Below, one piece after another: positions 26,343 through 35,199 of a DNA stretch of 52,908 bases. The notes beneath the pieces were generated by a model, which did no database searches, was not told where the DNA came from, and was given only the letters and a program-made list of their open reading frames with translations. The stretch is from Calothrix sp. MO_192.B10 (lineage in GTDB: Bacteria > Cyanobacteriota > Cyanobacteriia > Cyanobacteriales > Nostocaceae). The position numbers and the translations under genes were made by a program. The stretch lies in assembly GCA_030065055.1 (NCBI GenBank), contig JASJDS010000056.1:1-52908 (forward strand), given 5' to 3'. The first letter of the stretch is position 1; every line of letters starts with the position of its first letter.

Positions 26343-26801
26343 CTATTCCGTGAGACGGTTTAAATATCTTTCAATTAATAGAATCGCCACAATATCATCT
26401 ATAGGTCTAGGTGGATTCCGCATACCCTTTGGCAATAATTTAAACAATCCTTGAGGCGGGTACATTTGCCAGTAACGATCGCGCGCCTCTAAGGTAGTAT
26501 AACGCTCATCCACCATGATGATATTTAAGGGTTGCAGCAGTTGTTCTTTTAACTGCTTTTGCCAGGTTTTAGAGGTAGTTTGATCCCCCATTACCATTAA
26601 AGAAATGGGAAACTTTTTTCTCAGATCATCTATGGTAGCGATCGCACTTTCAGCAGGTATAACTTGATGGTAATAAAGTTGTCGATCCAATCCCATGACA
26701 GCGACACCACATTTATCCCGCCCTGGATCGAAGCCTAAAATAGTTGGCTGTGTTGGGGAAAATTCAGGATGGTCATTTGTCATTTGTTGTTCGTTCCCCA
26801 T
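26343..26801 (-). CDS. YqgF/RuvX-like RNase H-fold nuclease
   Basis: The 152-residue protein has the RNase H-fold signatures FDPGRDKCGVAV (Asp in strand 1), VMGDQTTSK, VDERYTT and the C-terminal DDIVAILLIERYL. This is the cyanobacterial branch of the YqgF family, whose best known role is maturation of the 16S rRNA 5' end; older annotation calls it a Holliday-junction resolvase. An in-frame ATG six codons later gives an alternative start. It lies 45 bp downstream of the DUF3084 gene on the same strand, probably one operon. Confidence 0.85.
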   Translation of the reverse strand: MGNEQQMTNDHPEFSPTQPTILGFDPGRDKCGVAVMGLDRQLYYHQVIPAESAIATIDDLRKKFPISLMVMGDQTTSKTWQKQLKEQLLQPLNIIMVDERYTTLEARDRYWQMYPPQGLFKLLPKGMRNPPRPIDDIVAILLIERYLNRLTE

Positions 26802-26846
26802 TATCCATTACCTATCCACCTATTACTTGTTAACTATTCTAATTTT

Positions 26847-28286
26847 TTAAGTACTAAAAATCACTTGTCCATTTTGTAGAGCAATTAACTTGACTTTTAA
26901 AGGCCCTGCTGTATAGGTATTCTCAGCTGCAACTGCTCTAATCTCTATAGCTTGCTCTAACCTCCCTATTTGAGCCACAAATTGCAAGAAGGTACTTTCT
27001 AGTTCAATATTTTCTAAAATACCGGCATTGCGAGCGCGAAATTGGGAAGCGGAAATCAGTAGTTCCAACCGTTGTCGCAGTTGATAGGATGTCATCTTTT
27101 GAGGATCGGCGGTGGTTGTAGCCAATACTTCCCCTTGTGAGAACACCAATTCGTTTAATGCTGCATCGCCAAAAAATTCAATTTGGTTTTCTCCCCTGAC
27201 ATAATTACCAGCCGAGAAAATTCTCATCACATATAGTCGCCCATCTTGGATTTTTTGGCTTAATTGCTCAATCTGACCTTTGGTAATTTGTAGTATCTGT
27301 TTATTCCCTGGAGCTTCACCCGGTTCAGCTACTCGAATATTGGCATTGCGATTAGCTTGTTGCAGCAGTTGAATCACCCTCTGGCGAGCAGCAAACCTTC
27401 CTTTAGCACTAACTATAGCCCCGGCGAGGACTTGGCCGCGAATCAGAGCCAGTTTACCCAAACGTAAATCACGGTATGATTGGTAATATTTCTCTAACCT
27501 AGCTACTTCCTGTTGTAATAAACTTCTTTGTTTCTCTAATTGTTTCAGGCTAGATTCCTTTTGAGCGATCGCTTGCTCACGTTGAGTAATTTCTAGGTTA
27601 CGCTCTTGAATCATACTATCAAGTTGGGCAATTTTGCGATCGCGTTGTTCGATAATTTCTCGCCGTTTGTCTAATTCAGTTTCCCGTTGAGCGATGGCTG
27701 CTTGGGCTTCATCGTAAAGTTTTTGCCTCTCAGCCTTCCGCAATTCAATTTCCCGCAATAGTGCCCGTCTTTCATCGTAAACACTTTGAATTTCAGCGAT
27801 GGCTTTTCTGAGTTGAGCTTGGGTTTGTGCCTGTCTTTTCAATGCTGACTTTAAAAAAGCATTAATTTTTTGTAACTCCTGCTTCTTTTCTCGTTTCGTT
27901 TTTTCTAACTGAGCTGCTACCTGTTTCTTCTCTTTTCTTGCAGTGTTGAGATTTTCAGAGGTGGTATTTAACTTTTGATTGGTAGCTTCTAATTTTTGAG
28001 TTGTAGTTTGTAATTGTTCCCGCTTCTTTCTCAGATCCCTTTGAATATCATCTAGTTCAAAAACACCTTTACGCAAACCTTCATCAGCAGCAAATAAAAT
28101 CCCTAAAGTAGATGCGGAAACCAAACTACCAGTCAGAATAGTCACCAATACCGCCGTGTTTTTGGGACGCATCTTAAACAGTGACAGACGAGCCTTACCA
28201 ACACGCGTGCCAATGCGATCGCCTGCGGTGGCGATTGCACCTCCCAAAATTAAAATTGCCACAATCAGGATGTACCCGGCGTCCAT
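26847..28286 (-). CDS. DUF3084 membrane-anchored coiled-coil protein
   Basis: The 479-residue protein matches the cyanobacterial DUF3084 family. Two N-terminal membrane segments (about 3-21 and 45-67) with a basic linker RLSLFKMRPKNTAV are followed by a long coiled coil (about 75-270, rich in Gln, Lys, Glu and Arg) and a globular C-terminal domain (about 280-479). Its function is not known; the architecture suggests a structural or scaffold role at the membrane. It is co-oriented with the YqgF gene downstream and with ntcA upstream. Confidence 0.9.
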   Translation of the reverse strand: MDAGYILIVAILILGGAIATAGDRIGTRVGKARLSLFKMRPKNTAVLVTILTGSLVSASTLGILFAADEGLRKGVFELDDIQRDLRKKREQLQTTTQKLEATNQKLNTTSENLNTARKEKKQVAAQLEKTKREKKQELQKINAFLKSALKRQAQTQAQLRKAIAEIQSVYDERRALLREIELRKAERQKLYDEAQAAIAQRETELDKRREIIEQRDRKIAQLDSMIQERNLEITQREQAIAQKESSLKQLEKQRSLLQQEVARLEKYYQSYRDLRLGKLALIRGQVLAGAIVSAKGRFAARQRVIQLLQQANRNANIRVAEPGEAPGNKQILQITKGQIEQLSQKIQDGRLYVMRIFSAGNYVRGENQIEFFGDAALNELVFSQGEVLATTTADPQKMTSYQLRQRLELLISASQFRARNAGILENIELESTFLQFVAQIGRLEQAIEIRAVAAENTYTAGPLKVKLIALQNGQVIFST

Positions 28287-28453
28287 TTTATCTTACTAAC
28301 GAAATCCCTCCAGATACAGCCTACTTCTAAAAATTGTGTGTGGGGAATGGAGCCAGACATAGTTTACCATGAGTCAATGTGTGAATTGTTTATCAGTTCT
28401 GAATCACTCATTAGACAACAAAAAACTTATGGACTCCAATCCCCTAGTTATTA

Positions 28454-29125
28454 CTAAGTAAATTGTCTACTTAGGGTCACAGGTTTGTGTACGGTAATCT
28501 TCTTCTTATGTATGGAAATCATCTTTTTCTCACGTAAATCACCTAGTAACCTAGTGACAGTTACCCTTGTAGAGCCAATTGCCTCTGCGATCGCTTGATG
28601 AGATAACTTGAGATCAATTGTGATTCCATCAGCACAAGGAACTCCAAAATCGCGACAGAGAATTAACAAAAAACTCACCAATCTCGAACCCATATCTCGG
28701 TGAGCCAGAGTTTCAATCATCATCTCTGTCTGGAGAATCCGCGAAGAAAGACCCCGCAGCATTAACATAGACAATTCAGGATTTTCCTTCAGCGCTTGTT
28801 CCACCTGCTCAATTGGAGCTGAGAGCAATTCAACAGGTGTAAAAGCAACTGCATGGTAAAACCTATCCGACTTATTTCCCGTTAGCAGGGACAAAACCCC
28901 AAACACGCTATTTTCACGTAATAGCGCCACAGTTATTTCTTCTCCTGCTTCGTACACCCTGGATAGTTTCACTGCACCTTTTAAAAGGAAATAAACCCGT
29001 TCAGCAGGATCGCCGGGAAAAAAGATCGTCTTATTACGTTCAAACGTCTCCACAACTGGAGGAAATGCGCCAGTTGCCATCTGGCGAAAAACATTTGCTA
29101 GGGCTTTATCTTGTGTCACGATCAT
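28454..29125 (-). CDS. ntcA: Global nitrogen-control transcription factor NtcA
   Basis: From the ATG at 29125 the protein has 223 residues, exactly the NtcA length, starting [15 protein letters not shown]; an ATG 18 bp upstream adds six unrelated residues. It has a CRP-like effector domain (2-oxoglutarate site), a dimerisation helix and the C-terminal helix-turn-helix [20 protein letters not shown] (residues 172-191), in which recognition-helix residues SxRVTVTR are the NtcA hallmark. It activates nitrogen-assimilation and heterocyst genes when fixed nitrogen is scarce. GGGGAAGGGAG lies just upstream. It is divergent from fabI-hisB, an arrangement I recall as conserved in Nostocales. Confidence 0.98.
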
Positions 29126-29580
29126 CTCCCTTCCCCTACCCAATGCCGGAACAACTAAAACTGATTTCCTCAGAACATACCCGACAATTCAAAAACACAT
29201 TGTCAAAGTTTTTATACTTTTCTATACTTAACCTCACTTTTTGTTAGCTATTGGTTCATGATGACATATTATTTTTCATAATTCCATACACTACTTTTTA
29301 CTAGGTTCTTACAATAGCTGTAATTTCTAGCTTTTATTAAGAATAATCTAAGATGTCTTGAGCAGATATTAAGGAAGTATAGTTAAGAGTTGATGGTTGT
29401 TGGTTGTTGGTTGTTGGTTGTTGGTTGTTGGTTGACGGTTGACAGTCTTTAATTCATCACTCCCTCACTCCTTCACTCCCTCACTCCCTCACTCCTTCCC
29501 TCCCTCACTCCTTCCCTCCTTCCCTCCTTCCCTCATCTTCTAGTATGCTCCTATATTGAGCGTTCATCTGAGAAATTTAT
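29126..29580. promoter_or_regulatory. Divergent ntcA-fabI intergenic region
   Basis: This 455-bp region must contain the ntcA and fabI promoters. No canonical GTA-N8-TAC NtcA site was found by eye. It contains a heptamer array (GGTTGTT, 29395-29434) and a CT-rich run (about 29459-29532) close to the fabI start. No gene. Confidence 0.6.
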
Positions 29581-30357
29581 ATGCTGGATTTGACTGGAAA
29601 AAATGCCCTAGTAACGGGTATCGCTAATAACCGCTCTATTGCCTGGGGTATTGCCCAACAGTTGCACAAAGCTGGAGCTAACCTAGGAATTACCTACCTA
29701 CCCGATGACAAGGGTAAAATGGAGAAAAAAGTTGCTAGCCTGGTAGAGCCACTCAATCCCAGTTTATTTTTACCTTGCAATGTCCAGGATGATGAGCAGG
29801 TGCAATCAACCTTCGCCACCATTGGGGATAAGTGGGGCAAAATAGACATCCTTATCCACTGTCTAGCCTTTGCCCAGAAAGAAGATTTGAGCGGAGGTTT
29901 TAGCCAAACTTCCCGTTCTGGTTTCCAAACTGCTTTAGAGGTCAGTACTTACTCTTTAGCACAGTTAGCTGGTGCAGCTAAACCATTGATGAGTTCGGGG
30001 GGTAGTATCCTTACCCTCAGTTATTTAGGCAGTGTGAGGGCAATACCCAATTATAACGTCATGGGTGTTGCCAAAGCAGGACTAGAAGCGAGCGTGCGTT
30101 ACTTAGCAGCAGAACTCGGTCCAGAAAATATTCGCGTCAATGCCATTTCCGCAGGCCCAATTCGCACATTAGCTTCCAGTGCGGTAGGTGGTATTCTGGA
30201 CATGATGCATCATGTAGAAAAAGTAGCTCCCTTGCGGCGTACTGTTACCCAGTTAGAAGTGGGTAATACTGCGGCATTTTTGTGTAGTGATTTAGCTAGC
30301 GGTATTACAGGGCAAGTTCTGTATGTAGATGCAGGATATGAAATTATGGGAATGTAA
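29581..30357 (+). CDS. fabI: Enoyl-[acyl-carrier-protein] reductase (NADH)
   Basis: The 258-residue protein is a full-length FabI. The atypical nucleotide motif VTGIANNRSIAWGIA (residues 11-25) and the Tyr148 / Tyr158-x6-Lys165 catalytic set (LSYLGSVRAIPNYNVMGVAK) are those of the InhA/FabI branch of short-chain dehydrogenases. It performs the last reduction of each fatty-acid elongation cycle in the cytoplasm. The C terminus ends GQVLYVDAGYEIMGM as is typical. hisB follows after 91 bp on the same strand. Confidence 0.97.
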   Translation: MLDLTGKNALVTGIANNRSIAWGIAQQLHKAGANLGITYLPDDKGKMEKKVASLVEPLNPSLFLPCNVQDDEQVQSTFATIGDKWGKIDILIHCLAFAQKEDLSGGFSQTSRSGFQTALEVSTYSLAQLAGAAKPLMSSGGSILTLSYLGSVRAIPNYNVMGVAKAGLEASVRYLAAELGPENIRVNAISAGPIRTLASSAVGGILDMMHHVEKVAPLRRTVTQLEVGNTAAFLCSDLASGITGQVLYVDAGYEIMGM

Positions 30358-30448
30358 GCTATTAGTTAGGAGTTGTTAGTTGTTAGTTGTTAGTTCTTGG
30401 TTGCAACTAACTACCAACTCTACATTACTGACTACCAAGCAATATAAT

Positions 30449-31117
30449 ATGCAAATTAGCGATACCTCCGGTAAGGACTCTGCTCTAGACCAAATCATCA
30501 CCACCCAAGATGAGCAAATCAATCTCCCCCCTCGTGTAGCTTCTGTGAGCCGTAAAACTGGGGAAACAGATGTGCAAGTAACTGTTAATTTCGACGGTAC
30601 AGGGGTTTGTCATGCCGCCACAGGTATCCCATTTTTGGATCATATGCTACATCAAATTGCTTCCCACGGCTTAATTGATTTGGACATCCGCGCCCAAGGA
30701 GACTGGGAAATTGATGACCACCATACCAACGAAGATGTGGGTATCACCTTGGGACAAGCTATGGCAAAAGCACTGGGAGATAAGAAGGGCATTGCCCGCT
30801 TTGGTAATTTTTTGGCTCCTTTAGATGAAGCATTAGTACAAGTAGCTTTAGACTTTTCTGGACGACCCCATCTCAGTTATGGCTTAAATATTCCTACCCA
30901 GAGAGTAGGTAATTATGATACTCAACTGGTACGGGAATTTTTTGTAGCACTGGTAAACCACAGTCAGATGACATTACACATTCGCCAATTAGACGGAATT
31001 AATTCCCATCATATTATTGAAGCAACATTTAAAGCCTTTGCTCGCGCTACCCGGATGGCAGTGGCAATTGACCCCAGACGTGCTGCCACAATTCCCAGTT
31101 CTAAGGGAGTGTTGTGA
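30449..31117 (+). CDS. hisB: Imidazoleglycerol-phosphate dehydratase
   Basis: The 222-residue product from the ATG at 30449 has the IGPD fold: [20 protein letters not shown], the metal-binding HHTNEDVGI and the second repeat [16 protein letters not shown]. Both His-rich motifs are intact, so it is a functional monofunctional dehydratase in histidine biosynthesis. The first 25 residues after the start are polar and less conserved. In-frame upstream starts would translate a TTGTTAG heptamer array and are rejected. Confidence 0.97.
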   Translation: MQISDTSGKDSALDQIITTQDEQINLPPRVASVSRKTGETDVQVTVNFDGTGVCHAATGIPFLDHMLHQIASHGLIDLDIRAQGDWEIDDHHTNEDVGITLGQAMAKALGDKKGIARFGNFLAPLDEALVQVALDFSGRPHLSYGLNIPTQRVGNYDTQLVREFFVALVNHSQMTLHIRQLDGINSHHIIEATFKAFARATRMAVAIDPRRAATIPSSKGVL

Positions 31118-31127
31118 GGAGTGATGA

Positions 31128-31173
31128 TTGTTAGTTGTTAGTTGTTAGTTGTTAGTTGTTAGTTGATAGTTGA
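31128..31173 (+). repeat. Heptamer array (TTGTTAG)n after hisB
   Basis: About five TTGTTAG units start 10 bp after the hisB stop and are followed by a drifting array of TTGATAG, and then near 31223-31279 by complementary GTCAACTGTCAACC-type units, so the transcript could fold back. Shorter arrays of the same unit lie at 30372-30395, 51317-51343 and 51470-51493. The 31118-31427 gap holds no gene. Confidence 0.8.
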
Positions 31174-31427
31174 TGGAGGGAAGGAGTGAGGGAGGATTAA
31201 ATTTATCTTCTTCGGTAATCCCAACTGTCAACTGTCAACCAACAACCAACAACCACCAACCGTCAACTGTCAACTCCTAACTCTTGTCAAGATGGTGACA
31301 AAATACTTGGTAATCAGTTATCCTTTTGGACATAATTTACACACTTATACTGTTCTTTGGAATGTTTAAGTGTGTAATATTTTTAACATTCTATTTGGTA
31401 CTGTTACCAACATCAAATCAAACAAAA

Positions 31428-32390
31428 ATGAAGTCTGTCGCAGACGCACCCGATACTACCTTGAATAGTCAAGAACCACCAGTGGTGCTGACTACCGAAT
31501 TGCGAAAAATATATCGTACCGGCTTTTGGCTCAATCAAAAAGTCGTATCTTTGAAAAGCTGTTCCTTACAAGTTTACCAAGGGGAAACCTTTGGACTGCT
31601 GGGACCCAACGGTGCTGGCAAAACCACATTGTTTAAATTATTGCTAGGAATTATCCGTCCCACTGCTGGTAAAGGATTATTATTGGGTAAACCAATTGGC
31701 GATCGCAGTGTAAAACAACGCATCGGCTACCTACCAGAAAACCCTTACTTATATGACTATCTCACCGGGTGGGAATTTTTACAGCTAGCGGCGGGTATAT
31801 TTCAGATTCCCGCCAGTTTACAACGCCAACGCATTCCCCAATTATTAGATTTGGTGGGTTTATCAAAAGTGGATGCCCGCAAAAAGCAAATGCGCCGCTA
31901 CTCTAAGGGAATGTTACAACGGGTAGGCATGGCGCAGGCTTTAATCAACGATCCCGATTTAGTATTTTTGGACGAACCCATGTCTGGACTCGATCCCGTG
32001 GGACGCTACCAAATGCGATCGATTATTTTGATCCTCAAGGAACAAGGGAAGACTATTTTTTTCAACAGTCATATTCTCAGTGATGTGGAAAAAATTTGCG
32101 ATCGCGTTGCCATTTTAGCCCAAGGAGAATTGATTTGTTGCGGTTCCCTCAACCAACTGTTAGGCACAGCCGATACTTATCATGTAGTTGGTACTGGTGG
32201 TGACTGGGAAATTCTGCAAAAATGGCTACCAAATATAGAATCGAGGTCCGATGGTTCTTGGCAAGGAGAAGTACAAGGAGATTACTATGATTTTCTGGCT
32301 AGTCTGCGGTTAATGGGTGGACAAATTATAAATATGAAATTATTTCGCCCTTCCCTGGAAGAATTTTTTATCCAAAATTTGCAAAAGTAG
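31428..32390 (+). CDS. ABC transporter ATP-binding protein (CcmA/NatA-like)
   Basis: I start at the ATG at 31428 (320 residues); an upstream TTG at 31326 adds a hydrophobic stretch not seen in this family. Walker A is GPNGAGKTT, the signature region YSKGMLQRVGMAQAL deviates from LSGGQ, and Walker B is LVFLDEPMSGLDP, with IFFNSHILSD as the switch. The C-terminal 100 residues follow the drug/Na+ exporter-type ATPases (DrrA, NatA, CcmA) found with two-component ABC-2 exporters. No permease gene is adjacent, so the partner is unknown. Confidence 0.88.
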   Translation: MKSVADAPDTTLNSQEPPVVLTTELRKIYRTGFWLNQKVVSLKSCSLQVYQGETFGLLGPNGAGKTTLFKLLLGIIRPTAGKGLLLGKPIGDRSVKQRIGYLPENPYLYDYLTGWEFLQLAAGIFQIPASLQRQRIPQLLDLVGLSKVDARKKQMRRYSKGMLQRVGMAQALINDPDLVFLDEPMSGLDPVGRYQMRSIILILKEQGKTIFFNSHILSDVEKICDRVAILAQGELICCGSLNQLLGTADTYHVVGTGGDWEILQKWLPNIESRSDGSWQGEVQGDYYDFLASLRLMGGQIINMKLFRPSLEEFFIQNLQK

Positions 32391-33309
32391 CCATATAGCG
32401 CTACGCGCAAGTCAAAAGTCAAAAGTCAAAAGTCACGCATTGGACTGCTCATGGGTTCCAGCGTTCAAGGATGTCCTAACCTAATTGTGTAGCACTATAC
32501 TTAATAATTCTCCCATACTCCTTGTATGAAAGCAGACAATCATATGATAATATTACATAAACAAGGAGATCAAATTGCTGACCAAAAAATAAACTGGATA
32601 CAAACCCCTGGATTCATTTCAGTTATCAATGATCAGTTGCGGTGGACGATCAAAAAAGAGGCAGGGGTGCCAGCTACGCTTGGGAGTAGGGAGCAGAGGA
32701 GAAACGGTATCCTCCCCCTGCCCCCTGTTCCCCTGCATGGTTTGTTCAATCCACAATTGAATAACAGACGCTCTGCCATATCTGTCTCATCAGACATTGT
32801 CAATTAAAAAAATATAAAATTTGGGTCGTATCAGCCATAGAAAAATTAATGATTGTGTAATCTAAAAAACACTGTTTAACTTGATTTACGTAATTCGTTG
32901 AGGTTAAAAAATACTATGATTACACTAACCAGTAGCATCGGTGTTATAAATATATTTGCATCGAATTAATCTCGCGATCGTTGGTCAAATTACTTCCAAC
33001 GGTAAATCTACATTTACTATTATGTATTTGTTGATAATGCATATTCAAGATTACATTGATTATATTGTATGCTTGACCAACTAAGGAAAGTAAAAATGGT
33101 TATCTTTCCATTGTTAAGTCACTCTAACTTTTGCATCAGAGTTATCTCAACTTTAAATTTCCTTCACCAAAAATTCAAAATATATCTATGTTTTTTAGGC
33201 GGAAAATACAGGAAATTGCTGATAATAAGATTAGGGAACTTGAATACCTAAGTATAGTCAAGATGAGAATGTTCGGGCACCACTTTATGTTTGTTAGTTT
33301 CGGGTAAAT
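32391..33309. other. Long intergenic region with repeats, no convincing gene
   Basis: This 919-bp region starts with a GTCAAAA heptamer array (32409-32435). At 32579-32603 it carries TGACCAAAAAATAAACTGGA followed by TACAA, also present at about 3368-3392, so that is a dispersed repeat. Open frames of 60-93 codons are present but show no family features and one runs through the repeat. The 300 bp before 33310 are AT-rich and probably hold the promoter of the export gene. Confidence 0.5.
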
Positions 33310-34800
33310 ATGCTTAATACAAGTTTATTGAAATTTCTCACCCAGCCAGTTGCAAGGGTAGTTGTGTTAATTTCTATATTAGTTTATCCCTCTGCCAGCT
33401 TGGCTCAAATCAAAGCCGTACCCCTTAATGCCCAACTGAACAGATTGACAGAAGGTACGCAGCCCCAAGCACTAGATAGAACTTATACTTTGGGTGGTGG
33501 CGATCGCATACGTGTGAATGTATTCGAGGTTCCCGAATATACAGGTGAGTATCAAATTCCACCAGGTGGAGCCATTAATATGCCTTTAATTGGCAGCGTT
33601 CCTTTGGAAGGACTGACAACAGAACAGGCGGCTGATGAAATTGCCAAAAGATATGCTCGCTTTCTCAAGCGTCCCTTGATTTCAGTCAATTTGTTATCCC
33701 CTCGTCCCCTGAATATCTTCGTCTCTGGGGAGATAACACGTCCGGGAGCTTATACTCTTAGTTTGGCAAGTGGTGGTGGAGATAATCCGGGTGTACAATA
33801 CCCAACAGTACTGGGGGCAATTACCAGGGCTCAGGGAGTGACTATGGCTGCGGATATTACTCAAGTCAGGGTAAGGCGGCTTGTCAAAGGAGGACGACAG
33901 CAAGAGGTTACTATTAATCTCAAGGAATGGATCACCACAGGTAAGGTACCCCAGGATATTACCTTACGAGATGGAGACACTATTTTTATCCCCACAGCCA
34001 GGGAACTCAACTTGGCAGAAGCCCGAAATTTAGCTACAGTTAGCTTTGCTGCTAGTTCCAGCGCTCCACGGACGGTGGCTGTGATTGGTGAAGTAGATCG
34101 TCCTGGTGCTTATCTGGTGAATACTGGTGCTACTACTACTACTGATAATCAAGCTGCTCAACCAGGAGGTGGTAATAACGTCGCTAATTTACCGACATTA
34201 ACTAGGGTAATTCAGCAAGCTGGCGGCATTACACCACAAGCAAATATTCGCCAAGTAACTATCCGAAGAGCGACTAAAACTGGTAGCGAACAAAATATTA
34301 ATGTTAATCTTTGGCAACTCTTGCAAAGTGGTGATATCAGTCAAGATGTTATTCTCCAGGATGGAGATACCATTGTTGTTCCCACTGCCACCGAAATTAA
34401 CTCTGCGGAAGCGACTCAATTAGCTACAACGACTTTATCTCCCGCCCAGATTCAAGTTGGTGTGGTAGGGGAAGTGAAAAACCCTGGAAGAGTACAAATT
34501 AAGCCTAATAGTCCTTTAAATGATGCATTGCTGGCAGCTGGAGGATTTAATGATGCCAGGGCGAAGAGAAAAAGGGTGACTTTGGTTCGTCTCAACCCCA
34601 ATGGTTCTGTAACTAGACGTAAAATCAAAGTAGATTTGGCAGCAGGAATTAATGAGCAGACCAATCCCATTCTCCGTAAGGATGATGTTATACTTGTTGG
34701 CCGTTCTAGGATTGCCAAGGTTGCCGATCCTCTAGGTGTAATATTAAGTCCTGTAAGTGGAGCTATCAATATACTTAGATTCCTATTTAATGGGTTTTAG
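33310..34800 (+). CDS. Polysaccharide export protein with SLBB domains (Wza-like)
   Basis: The 496-residue protein has a signal peptide cut after SLA (residue 32), a Poly_export domain (about 57-130: YTLGGGDRIRVNVFEVPEYTGEYQIPPGG, split) and three SLBB-type repeats beginning LNIFVSGEITRPGAYTL, TVAVIGEVDRPGAYLV and IQVGVVGEVKNPGRVQI, each ending in a DGDTI- or KDDVI-type strand. It is the periplasmic/outer-membrane channel component for capsule or exopolysaccharide export. There is no lipobox cysteine, unlike Wza of enterobacteria. Polymerase and copolymerase genes are not in the window. Confidence 0.93.
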   Translation: MLNTSLLKFLTQPVARVVVLISILVYPSASLAQIKAVPLNAQLNRLTEGTQPQALDRTYTLGGGDRIRVNVFEVPEYTGEYQIPPGGAINMPLIGSVPLEGLTTEQAADEIAKRYARFLKRPLISVNLLSPRPLNIFVSGEITRPGAYTLSLASGGGDNPGVQYPTVLGAITRAQGVTMAADITQVRVRRLVKGGRQQEVTINLKEWITTGKVPQDITLRDGDTIFIPTARELNLAEARNLATVSFAASSSAPRTVAVIGEVDRPGAYLVNTGATTTTDNQAAQPGGGNNVANLPTLTRVIQQAGGITPQANIRQVTIRRATKTGSEQNINVNLWQLLQSGDISQDVILQDGDTIVVPTATEINSAEATQLATTTLSPAQIQVGVVGEVKNPGRVQIKPNSPLNDALLAAGGFNDARAKRKRVTLVRLNPNGSVTRRKIKVDLAAGINEQTNPILRKDDVILVGRSRIAKVADPLGVILSPVSGAINILRFLFNGF

Positions 34801-34870
34801 AGCAAATTAATGCAGTGAACAATTTGCCTTTAGAAAGGTAGATTAAATAACAGGCAAATCTATAATTAAA

Positions 34871-35064
34871 CCTTACCCTCGCTTTTTACTGCGTAAAAAT
34901 CTTTCCCTCTCCTTATTAAGGAGAGGGATGTCTGCTCTTGTCAGGGTGAGGTTTTGTATTCACAGATCCCCGACTTCTTGTAGACGCGTTAGCGGCTTCG
35001 GTGTAGGGTAGAAGTCGGGGATCGCTCACACCGCGACTTATCAAAATTAATGGGACAAAGCACT
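34871..35064. repeat. Cluster of dispersed palindromic repeats
   Basis: A second copy of the CCTCACCCT-type element (34871-34951, compare 13341) is followed by the GATCCCCGACTTCT...AGAAGTCGGGGATC palindrome (34965-35023) with a GTAGACGCGTTAGCGGCTTC core, then a segment shared with 39343-39385. Further on, 35174-35195 is the inverted copy of 8634-8655. The whole 34801-35199 gap is repeat-derived and carries no gene. Confidence 0.75.
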
Positions 35065-35199
35065 AGTGGTCTACCACATTAGTTCTGAGGGGTAGAGTCA
35101 GAAACCGCAGAGGCGCAGAGAGCGCAGAGTCAGAGGAGGAGAGGAGAAGTCTAGAAGTTGGTTTGCCCATCAAAATTAATGTGGTGGAGTACTAGTCCA

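Noticed and set aside
29309-29323. Palindrome TTACA-ATAGC-TGTAA upstream of ntcA as an NtcA box
   Set aside because: The NtcA consensus is GTA-N8-TAC; this has the halves the other way round (TAC...GTA) and a 7-bp gap.
32526-32807. 93-codon open frame
   Set aside because: It runs through a dispersed repeat shared with about 3368-3392 and a CCCCCTGCC-type low-complexity run, with no recognisable domain.
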